From the NCBI GenBank assembly GCA_938041705.1, contig CALISP010000280.1, forward strand, positions 1-17,190: 17,190 bases of DNA. Direction: 5' to 3'. Origin of the DNA: an uncultured Cocleimonas sp. (lineage in GTDB: Bacteria > Pseudomonadota > Gammaproteobacteria > Thiotrichales > Thiotrichaceae). The first letter of the stretch is position 1. Every line of letters starts with the position of its first letter. Position numbers and translations under genes: made by a program. The notes under the pieces are model-generated. The model was not told where the DNA came from. It worked only from the letters and a program-made list of their open reading frames with translations, and made no database searches. Shown in pieces: positions 7,428-14,348 of the stretch.

Positions 7428-8966
7428 ATGAGTGAAGTAAATAGCATTATTGAAATAAAAAATTTCATCAATGGCGAATGGATTTCTAATGGTGACTTGG
7501 AAACAGTTCAATTAAAGAATCCTTCAACCGGAGAAGTGATAAGTAATGTGCCGATGTCCACTCCGGAAATATCAGAAAAAGCAGTACAGGCTGCTGCAGA
7601 TGCTTACCCAGCTTGGCGCTCTACTCCATTACCTAAACGCATGGATTACATCTTCAAGATTTGTACGGTAATGCAAGAGAATCTTGAAGAATTGGCTCAA
7701 GCGATTGCAATTGACCAGGCAAAACATATCTCTGAGGCTCGAGGAGAAGTTGGAAGAGTCATTGAGATAGTTCAAATGGCTTGCAGTATCCCAACCTTGA
7801 TGCAAGGCGAAACTATTCAAGGTATCGCGACTAATATCAATGGTCGAGTTATTAAAGCACCGCTAGGTGTTTTCTGTGGTGTAGCTCCGTTTAATTTTCC
7901 TGCTTTGGTATTCGGCTGGTTCATTCCAATCGCTATTGGTACTGGAAACACTTTTGTTTATAAGCCCTCTACAGACTCACCACTTTTCATGCAGAAAATG
8001 ATGCAATTACTCAGTGATATTGGTTTACCGAATGGAGTAGTTAATGTCGTTCATGGAGAACGCGAGGTAGTCGAAACTTGGTACGAAAATGATGATGTCG
8101 CTGGTGTTTGCTTGGTGGGCTCAACTCCAACAGCAAAAGCAATTGCTCAAGGCTGTGGTCGCAATGGCAAGAAAACTATGTTGCTCGGTGGTGCTAAAAA
8201 CTTCTTAGTCGCTATGGAAGATGCTCCTATGGATTTACTAATAAGAGAAATCTTAATGTCTGGTTATGGTTCTGCTGGTCAACGTTGCTTAGCAGTATCC
8301 AATATTGCTGTAGTTGATGAGATTTATGATGAGTTTGTGGAGAGATTAATCACCGCATCAAAAGAAATCACACTCGGTGACGCTAGAGACCCAGATATTA
8401 TTATGGGTCCTGTGATTTCAGAAAGTGCTAAAGAGCGGATTCTGAATTATATTGATATTGGACTCAACCAAGGAGCAACCCTTGCACTAGATGGTCGTAA
8501 TCCTGACCTACCTGTTGCCAATAAAGACGGTTACTTTATTGGGCCAACCATATTTACCGATGTCACTCCATGCATGCAAATAGCCAAAGAAGAAATCTTT
8601 GGTCCAGTTTTGAGCATTCTCAAAGTAGGTTGCATTGATAGTGCTCTAAAAATGATTAGTGACCATGATATGGGCAATGGTGCCTGTATATTTACTCAAA
8701 ACACTTTCTATACTGAAAAATTCATCAACGAAGCTGATGTTGGTATGGTGGGCGTAAACGTCGGCGTTTGTGCACCTCATCCTTATCTCCCTTTTGGGGG
8801 AATCAAAAATTCTTTGGTAGGTAACAATAAGGTTCAAGGTAAAGATGCTGTAGATTTTTTCACTCAAAATAAAGTTGCCACAGTTCGTACTGTCGATCCA
8901 ATGGATAATGGCTCAATAACAGCCAAAAATATAGATCCAAGTGTCCGCAGTTGTGTTGCTGGTTAA
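7428..8966 (+). CDS. dddC: CoA-acylating malonate/methylmalonate-semialdehyde dehydrogenase (MmsA/DddC type)
   Basis: A 512-residue cytoplasmic aldehyde dehydrogenase. In the MmsA family the enzyme converts malonate or methylmalonate semialdehyde with NAD+ and CoA to acetyl- or propionyl-CoA plus CO2. Seen in the sequence: APFNFP with the catalytic Asn156, catalytic Cys287 in GSAGQRCLAVS, Arg110 in GEVGRVIE and Arg286 beside the Cys (the two substrate-binding arginines of this family), and GGAKNFLV where ordinary aldehyde dehydrogenases carry ELGGK with the general-base Glu. The C-terminal GKDAVDFFTQNKVATVR is also typical. I use start 7428 because of GGAGA at 7418-7422. It is first in a three-gene operon; the next gene begins 8 nt after its stop. 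The symbol dddC rests on the gene trio with GMC and iron dehydrogenases; mmsA or iolA-like housekeeping roles are the alternative. Confidence 0.85.
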   Translation: MSEVNSIIEIKNFINGEWISNGDLETVQLKNPSTGEVISNVPMSTPEISEKAVQAAADAYPAWRSTPLPKRMDYIFKICTVMQENLEELAQAIAIDQAKHISEARGEVGRVIEIVQMACSIPTLMQGETIQGIATNINGRVIKAPLGVFCGVAPFNFPALVFGWFIPIAIGTGNTFVYKPSTDSPLFMQKMMQLLSDIGLPNGVVNVVHGEREVVETWYENDDVAGVCLVGSTPTAKAIAQGCGRNGKKTMLLGGAKNFLVAMEDAPMDLLIREILMSGYGSAGQRCLAVSNIAVVDEIYDEFVERLITASKEITLGDARDPDIIMGPVISESAKERILNYIDIGLNQGATLALDGRNPDLPVANKDGYFIGPTIFTDVTPCMQIAKEEIFGPVLSILKVGCIDSALKMISDHDMGNGACIFTQNTFYTEKFINEADVGMVGVNVGVCAPHPYLPFGGIKNSLVGNNKVQGKDAVDFFTQNKVATVRTVDPMDNGSITAKNIDPSVRSCVAG

Positions 8967-8974
8967 TTTAACTA

Positions 8975-10591
8975 ATGACTTACTCTACTTCAGACGAACA
9001 CACCCAATTTGATTATATAATCGTAGGAGCTGGTTCTGCTGGATGTGTATTAGCTAATAGATTATCTACTGATCCTGCAAATAAAGTGTTATTGCTTGAA
9101 GCAGGAACTACAGACACTAACCCATGGATTCATGTACCTGTGGGATACTTTAAAACCATGCATAACCCGAAAACCGATTGGTGTTATCTGACTGAACCAG
9201 ACAAAGGTATTAATAATCGTCGTTTACAATGGCCACGAGGAAAAGTTTTAGGTGGCTCAAGTTCATTAAATGGACTTCTATATGTACGTGGTCAAGCAGA
9301 AGACTTTGATCGATGGGAAGCATTAGGAAATAAAGGTTGGTCTTACAAAGAAGTCCTGCCCTATTTTAAAAAATCAGAAGATCAAGAGCGTGGTGCTGAT
9401 AATTATCATGGGATTGGTGGACCACAAAAAGTCTCTGATTTACGACTACGGCGTCCTATTGCAGATTTTTTCATTAAAGCCGCTGAACAAATTGGAATTC
9501 CACTTAATCCTGATTACAACGGTGCTAAACAAGAAGGCGTAGGATACTTTCAACAAACGGCTTTCAAAGGCTTTCGTTGGAGTACAGCACGAGGTTTCCT
9601 GCGTCCAGCTATGAAGCGTAAAAATCTTACTGTAATTACAAAAGCTCATACTAATCGAATACTATTTGAAGATAATCGAGCAGTTGGAATCGAATATCTA
9701 AAAAAGGGAAAGCTTCATCAAGTTAAAGCGAACTCTGAAGTGATTCTTTCGGCTGGTGCAATTGGCTCACCACAAATTTTACAACTCTCTGGAATAGGAT
9801 CAAAAGAACTATTAGATAAACATCAAATAGATTTAATTAAAGAGCTACCAGGCGTTGGAAAAAACCTGCAAGACCATCTTCAAATAAGATTGGTCTTCAA
9901 AACTAGTCAGCGAACTTTGAATGACGAACTAAATAGTTATCTCAAGCAATTTAAAGTAGGTCTTCAGTATATATTTACGCGTACTGGGCCATTGACCTTA
10001 GCTGCAAGCCAAGTAGCCATCTTTACAAAATCTCATCCAGGAATAGACCGTTCAGATATCCAGTTTCATATGCAACCGTTAAGTGCAGACAAACCTGGTG
10101 AAGGTGTTCATGATTTCTCTGCTTTTACATTATCAGTCTGTCAACTTCGTCCGCATAGTTCAGGTCATATTGAGATAAAGTCTAGAGACCCATTACAACA
10201 TCCAGCAATACACCCAAACTATCTATCAGATAAGCGCGATCAAAAAGTCGCAGTTGATAGTATAAAAGTTGCTAGGAAAATCGCTGAAGCTCCAGCTTTA
10301 AAGATTCATATTCTGGATGAATACGTACCCGGATCAGAACATCAAACTGATTTAGAGTTGCTAAATGTCGCACGCCAGCATAGTCAAACAATTTATCATC
10401 CAACTAGTACTTGTAAGATGGGCAATGATAAAATGGCCGTTGTGAATGAGCGATTACAAGTTCATGGAATAAAAGGATTAAGAATCATTGATGCATCTAT
10501 AATGCCTGAAATTACATCAGGTAATACTAATGCGCCAGCAATTATGATTGCTGAGAAAGGTGCGGAGATGTTGCTGGAAGATAATGCTTAA
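8975..10591 (+). CDS. dddA: GMC-family FAD alcohol dehydrogenase (AlkJ/DddA type)
   Basis: A 538-residue flavoprotein of the glucose-methanol-choline family, close in pattern to AlkJ and choline dehydrogenase. It would oxidise a primary alcohol to an aldehyde and pass electrons to the respiratory chain. The FAD-binding motif is YIIVGAGSAGCVLANRL (14-30), with the ribose-binding Glu in LLLEAG. GMC signature 1 is RGKVLGGSSSLNGLLYVRG and signature 2 is GAIGSPQILQLSGIG. The catalytic pair is His475 (YHPTSTCKMG) and Asn519 (SGNTNAPAIM). Length is normal and there is no signal peptide. In Halomonas the DddA enzyme and in Pseudomonas the HpdH enzyme, both GMC proteins, oxidise 3-hydroxypropionate to malonate semialdehyde; the MmsA-type gene just upstream fits that product. 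Choline dehydrogenase is less likely because no betaine-aldehyde-type dehydrogenase is adjacent. Substrate is inferred. Confidence 0.82.
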   Translation: MTYSTSDEHTQFDYIIVGAGSAGCVLANRLSTDPANKVLLLEAGTTDTNPWIHVPVGYFKTMHNPKTDWCYLTEPDKGINNRRLQWPRGKVLGGSSSLNGLLYVRGQAEDFDRWEALGNKGWSYKEVLPYFKKSEDQERGADNYHGIGGPQKVSDLRLRRPIADFFIKAAEQIGIPLNPDYNGAKQEGVGYFQQTAFKGFRWSTARGFLRPAMKRKNLTVITKAHTNRILFEDNRAVGIEYLKKGKLHQVKANSEVILSAGAIGSPQILQLSGIGSKELLDKHQIDLIKELPGVGKNLQDHLQIRLVFKTSQRTLNDELNSYLKQFKVGLQYIFTRTGPLTLAASQVAIFTKSHPGIDRSDIQFHMQPLSADKPGEGVHDFSAFTLSVCQLRPHSSGHIEIKSRDPLQHPAIHPNYLSDKRDQKVAVDSIKVARKIAEAPALKIHILDEYVPGSEHQTDLELLNVARQHSQTIYHPTSTCKMGNDKMAVVNERLQVHGIKGLRIIDASIMPEITSGNTNAPAIMIAEKGAEMLLEDNA

Positions 10592-10632
10592 ACCAAACTA
10601 TTAAAACTAACAAGATAATTTAGGAGAGAGTC

Positions 10633-11937
10633 ATGGCATGTCAGTATTACGCACCTTGTGAACATGGGGCTGAAAATTTTACCATTGATATACCCAAGGT
10701 CACTTTCGGACGAGGTGTATTGTCAGAAGTAGGTGAACGCGCTAAGGCACTTTCCATGACACAAGTTGCTTTATTTACAGATGTGATTTTAGAAAACGGA
10801 CCTTATATAGATAGCGTTAAACAATCATTAAAAGATGCTGGAATAAGTTATGTAGTTTTCTCTGACATTAGAATTGAGCCTGATGATGTTTGTGTCGATG
10901 ATGCCGCAAAGTTTTTAAACAGTGGATCATTTGATGGTGTCATTTCAGTTGGGGGTGGTTCTGTCATTGATACTGCAAAAGCTGCGATGGTTTGTGCTAA
11001 ATATCCACGGCCTGTGCGTGATTACTTTGCTCCACCTGTTGGTGAAGGCCTCGCCATTCCAGGACCTGTATATCCTCATATCGCTTGTCCAACGACAGCT
11101 GGCACAGGATCGGAATGTACATCTATTTCGGTATTACGAATTCGTGAGTTAAATACTAAATTTGTATTCGCAAGTCCGCACATGTTACCGGATGTTGCCT
11201 TGGTTGATCCGACTTGCTGCGATAGTCTTCCATCAAATGTAGTTGCCTCAACAGGCTTTGATTTACTCAGTCATGCCTTAGAATGTTATACCGCAAAAGC
11301 TTATACACGATGGGGAGCAGTTGATAACCCTAACGCAAGACCATTAACTCAAGGTGCAAATCCGTGGAGTGACTTGGCTGCTGCTAAAGCATTAGAAATT
11401 GCAGGTGATTATTTAGTTCGTGGCGTTAACGATGTAAGTGATACCGAAGCTAGAGATCAGTTAATGTGGGGTGCAACCCTAGCAGGAATGGCTTTCGGTA
11501 ACTCTGGCACTCACTTACCGCATGCATTATCTTATGGTGTTACACACCTTATGAATGACATCACAACTGACGGATATGCTGTGAAAACACCTTTTGTACC
11601 ACATGGTATTAGCGTTATTGTTACTGCTCCTGCAACGTTCAGGTATACAGCAGAAGCAGCTCCCGAACGTCACTTAGAAGCAGCACAGTTTTTAAGAGCA
11701 GACATGAAAAGTACAACCAACAATGACTCGGGTGAGGTATTGGCTGGAAGAATGATTGAGTTAATGCGTGAGACCAATATTCCAAATGGTTTACAAGGCG
11801 TTGGCTTTGGTGAGAATGATATTAGGAGATTATCTGATTCTTCAATTCGCCAGACTCGTGCGATTGGAAACTCACCCCGTGAAACTAATATGGTAGATAT
11901 AGAGAACATCTACAATAATGCTTTAAGCTATTGGTAA
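10633..11937 (+). CDS. dddB: Iron-containing alcohol dehydrogenase, hydroxyacid-oxoacid transhydrogenase type (DddB-like)
   Basis: A 434-residue group III metal-dependent dehydrogenase. GGGSVID (107-113) binds the dinucleotide and TTAGTGSE (154-161) is the family signature. The expected metal ligands are all present: Asp210 and His214 in GFDLLSHALE, His297 in LPHALSYG, and His324 in VPHGIS. The N-terminal CEHGAENFTIDIPKVTFGRG, the PNARPLTQGANPWSD segment and PERHLEAAQFL match the ADHFE1/hydroxyacid-oxoacid transhydrogenase subgroup rather than ordinary ethanol or propanediol enzymes. That subgroup can oxidise 4-hydroxybutyrate while reducing 2-oxoglutarate. ATG 10633 follows AGGAG (10622-10626), 41 nt after the GMC gene. 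DddB of DMSP gene clusters is an iron dehydrogenase, which suggests the symbol; its exact reaction is uncertain even there. Confidence 0.82.
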   Translation: MACQYYAPCEHGAENFTIDIPKVTFGRGVLSEVGERAKALSMTQVALFTDVILENGPYIDSVKQSLKDAGISYVVFSDIRIEPDDVCVDDAAKFLNSGSFDGVISVGGGSVIDTAKAAMVCAKYPRPVRDYFAPPVGEGLAIPGPVYPHIACPTTAGTGSECTSISVLRIRELNTKFVFASPHMLPDVALVDPTCCDSLPSNVVASTGFDLLSHALECYTAKAYTRWGAVDNPNARPLTQGANPWSDLAAAKALEIAGDYLVRGVNDVSDTEARDQLMWGATLAGMAFGNSGTHLPHALSYGVTHLMNDITTDGYAVKTPFVPHGISVIVTAPATFRYTAEAAPERHLEAAQFLRADMKSTTNNDSGEVLAGRMIELMRETNIPNGLQGVGFGENDIRRLSDSSIRQTRAIGNSPRETNMVDIENIYNNALSYW

Positions 11938-11992
11938 CAGATTTTTGGGCAACGAGTGTACTAGTAAATAAGTAATCAATTAGTTTATAAAA

Positions 11993-12010
11993 GACACCCC
12001 CCTACTTTTA
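11993..12010. repeat. 18-bp exact intergenic repeat, copy 2
   Basis: GACACCCCCCTACTTTTA, identical to 572-589. It lies between the convergent ends of the iron dehydrogenase gene (stop at 11937) and the SGNH-like gene (stop at 12051). It is 41 nt past the stop of the minus-strand gene; copy 1 is 35 nt past a minus-strand stop in the same orientation. No obvious promoter serves either flanking gene from here. Confidence 0.7.
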
Positions 12011-12030
12011 GCATGTTTCTGCTAGCTTTT
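12009..12030 (+). terminator. Possible weak terminator of the enzyme operon
   Basis: TAGCA (12009-12013) pairs with TGCTA (12020-12024) around a 6-nt loop, followed by GCTTTT. The short stem and brief T-run make this a weak candidate, but it sits between convergent genes. Confidence 0.25.
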
Positions 12031-12050
12031 GATCTCTCTATTATTTCACT

Positions 12051-12863
12051 CTAATGAGCTTCTAAATGCCTCAGATTCAGTTTATCGCCGTAATGTTTTG
12101 CACCCGCAGGGGTTAGGTGCCCACCATCAAAACTAATGAACTCTCCTAATGAATTGAATATTGGGCATTCTCTAGCTGTCGAACTCCCACAGACGTCTTT
12201 GTGTATATCAATCCATTCCACATTCTTTAATGTTTTACTCATGAGTTGATTTAACCTTACCTGCTCTTTGTCTACTTTATTTCTATGGGTGATACGTTTT
12301 TTAACAGGAACACCTAAGAAATTTGCAGCGTTAACTTTTCCCATACTTTTTCTACCAACGATTAATAGCTCTTGTTGCTTACTTAAATTGAGATTATTTA
12401 TTGTTGTGGGAAGTTCTTTTATGGCCCATTCTTTCCAGTTTGCCGCAAGAATAACTAAGTTTGCTTGCCTGATGCGATCGATACTTTTTCCAATACTGAA
12501 GCCTTTTTCACAAATTTTATTATCTTGTGATTTGATAAATTTATAAAGCTCGCCGCCATAATAAGGCTGACATTGAGTGACTATATGAAGGGTACTTATT
12601 TGATAGTTTTCAAGACGTTTTGCTTCGGTGATCATATTCAAAAAATCTTGAGCATGGCTGTCACCAATTAGTATCGCTTTTTTCTTAAGACTAGACTCAT
12701 CAAAAGGTTTATTGAGTAATTCAACAAAATACTTTCTCATGTATTTTCCTGCTTCTTTACTATTGTCATCATCCTTAAGTGCATGCACAGGTATATATAA
12801 CACTAGTAGTATCGAGATAATAAATGGTGTTTGTATTTTAAACGTTAGCTTTTTTAAATTCAC
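12051..12863 (-). CDS. Stand-alone secreted SGNH-hydrolase-like protein (AlgX/OafA SGNH type)
   Basis: A 270-residue protein with a probable signal peptide (1-28, hydrophobic IISILLVLYIPVHA). The rest resembles the SGNH domain usually fused to the C-terminus of acyltransferase-3 membrane proteins that O-acetylate surface sugars. Block I is ILIGDSHAQDF with nucleophile Ser69, followed by VILAANWKEW in the middle and block V SFDGGHLTPAGAKHYG with Asp246 and His249. All three members of the Ser-Asp-His set are therefore present. Four cysteines (98, 118, 225, 233) could form disulfides in the periplasm. The start is GTG 12863, chosen because it gives the signal peptide; the ribosome site is weak. 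No membrane acyltransferase domain is attached or adjacent. Likely role: esterase or acetyltransferase on an envelope or exported glycan; substrate unknown. Confidence 0.75.
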   Translation of the reverse strand: MNLKKLTFKIQTPFIISILLVLYIPVHALKDDDNSKEAGKYMRKYFVELLNKPFDESSLKKKAILIGDSHAQDFLNMITEAKRLENYQISTLHIVTQCQPYYGGELYKFIKSQDNKICEKGFSIGKSIDRIRQANLVILAANWKEWAIKELPTTINNLNLSKQQELLIVGRKSMGKVNAANFLGVPVKKRITHRNKVDKEQVRLNQLMSKTLKNVEWIDIHKDVCGSSTARECPIFNSLGEFISFDGGHLTPAGAKHYGDKLNLRHLEAH

Positions 12864-12935
12864 TTTCAGGTTATCATCTACATAATGTGATGATGCATTA
12901 GAATAGTTTTAACAGTTTTAATTCAATAATTTTTA

Positions 12936-14348
12936 TTATTCCTTTTTTTCCCCAGCATCACCCATCTGTTGTAGCAGGCGATATGCCATATAAGCTAATA
13001 ACATTGTTCCGAGTAATAACATTAGCCATAGTGCAAACTTTTTCCAGTGGGTTTTACCATCACGCGAAAAAGACCTTTCCCCTTTTTCTATCTTTGCTAA
13101 TGAGACCGTATCAACAGTTGAACCTGATTGCTGAAGACTTTGAATCAAGCTATTCAAATCACTATTTTTCGCGGGTAAAACACTCGGATTACCAAATGCT
13201 AATTTGAACGGTTCGCTCCCTTGTGCAATAAACAATACTTTATTAGAACGCCAAGCAGCTCTCACTTCGGGTAATTGCCCTTCAGTAAATTTTGTTTCGA
13301 TAGTCGACTCAAATTTCCAATAGCGGTCATTCACTCCGCCTAAAGAAAAGGGGTTGCTTTGAAGTTCGCTGTCACCCAAGTTGAGACGATATTGCGTGAT
13401 TTGATCTCGATACCGCCATTTTTGATTATTATCATTTCTTGAAAATAGTTTGCCTTTATATAGTAAGCCATTCTGTGGTGCTTTAAATTCCATTTTCACT
13501 ATAGGTGCAACCACATAACTTTCAAATAACCAGTTTCCATCATCATTGTATTTAGGTTTAGAAAAACTCTTCCATTGTGATTTTTGAGCATCTTTTTGCG
13601 TAAAGAAACCCTGAATACTTGTAAGACTTACCCCTGCATCAGCAGCTGTATTATCTTGATTCAACCAGGTTAATCGTAAATAAGGATCTGTAGTGCAATT
13701 AAATTCGACTTCATCTCTAACTAGTTGTGAATCTGCATAATTTAAACGAGAAACATTTAGTTTTCGACTCAAGCTATTCCATTGTTGTAAATCTTTACTA
13801 CTTTCGAGTTTTAAACCTAAAATTAAACTCGGTTTACTTTGCTGCCAATAGAGCTTGAGTTTGCAAAGAGAAGAGTAATATTGATTTTTTGATTTTATAG
13901 ATTGAGGGTTTTCAATAATATATTGATATTCGGCTGAAATTTTATTTTGATTTCCAAGTGATTGATTAATCTTTAACTGACGCTTTCCTGTGCTTTGATT
14001 AATCTCAATATTAATATTGCCTTCAACATTGGCTTGTTCTTTATTAAAAGGATAAAAAGTTAAGTTATCTATTTGAGTTGAACTGATCGTTTCGTTTCGA
14101 CTAAATTGGTGAGGAACGACTTGTCCATCTGCACTGTAGATTCTTAAATCGCCATAATCTTGACGAAACATTTTAGTGTACACATCAATGGGTAAATCTA
14201 ACTGCCGTAAAGATGTTTTAGCTTCAGATAACTTGGCTGTATACGAGAAATCATCCAATGAAGGAGGGGCGGCATTAACCATTTGAGTACCACTTAAACT
14301 CACTGCCAAGCCTATACTTACAATAATTTTTTTCAGCCAATTACGCAT
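12936..14348 (-). CDS. DUF3999 envelope protein
   Basis: A 470-residue exported protein of unknown function, matching the DUF3999 pattern: APPSLDDFSYTAKL right after the signal peptide, YGDLRIYSADGQVVPHQF, and AWRSNKVLFIAQGSEPFKLAFG near the C-terminus. I start it at ATG 14348, giving a clean signal peptide (MRNWLKKI, hydrophobic core, cleavage after VNA) and preceded by GGGGA (14361-14357) at 8 nt. The frame is open to 14396, but that version would bury the signal peptide. A single C-terminal membrane helix (ALWLMLLLGTMLLAYMAYRLL) anchors the periplasmic domain. The start overlaps the stop of the DUF2339 gene by 8 nt, showing co-translation. The two families are commonly neighbours in gammaproteobacteria, which suggests a joint envelope function. 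Confidence 0.85.
   Translation of the reverse strand: MRNWLKKIIVSIGLAVSLSGTQMVNAAPPSLDDFSYTAKLSEAKTSLRQLDLPIDVYTKMFRQDYGDLRIYSADGQVVPHQFSRNETISSTQIDNLTFYPFNKEQANVEGNINIEINQSTGKRQLKINQSLGNQNKISAEYQYIIENPQSIKSKNQYYSSLCKLKLYWQQSKPSLILGLKLESSKDLQQWNSLSRKLNVSRLNYADSQLVRDEVEFNCTTDPYLRLTWLNQDNTAADAGVSLTSIQGFFTQKDAQKSQWKSFSKPKYNDDGNWLFESYVVAPIVKMEFKAPQNGLLYKGKLFSRNDNNQKWRYRDQITQYRLNLGDSELQSNPFSLGGVNDRYWKFESTIETKFTEGQLPEVRAAWRSNKVLFIAQGSEPFKLAFGNPSVLPAKNSDLNSLIQSLQQSGSTVDTVSLAKIEKGERSFSRDGKTHWKKFALWLMLLLGTMLLAYMAYRLLQQMGDAGEKKE

Noticed and set aside
8975..10591. Choline dehydrogenase BetA
   Set aside because: Family resemblance is general to GMC enzymes; the neighbour is MmsA-type rather than a betaine aldehyde dehydrogenase, and the regulator is IclR rather than BetI.
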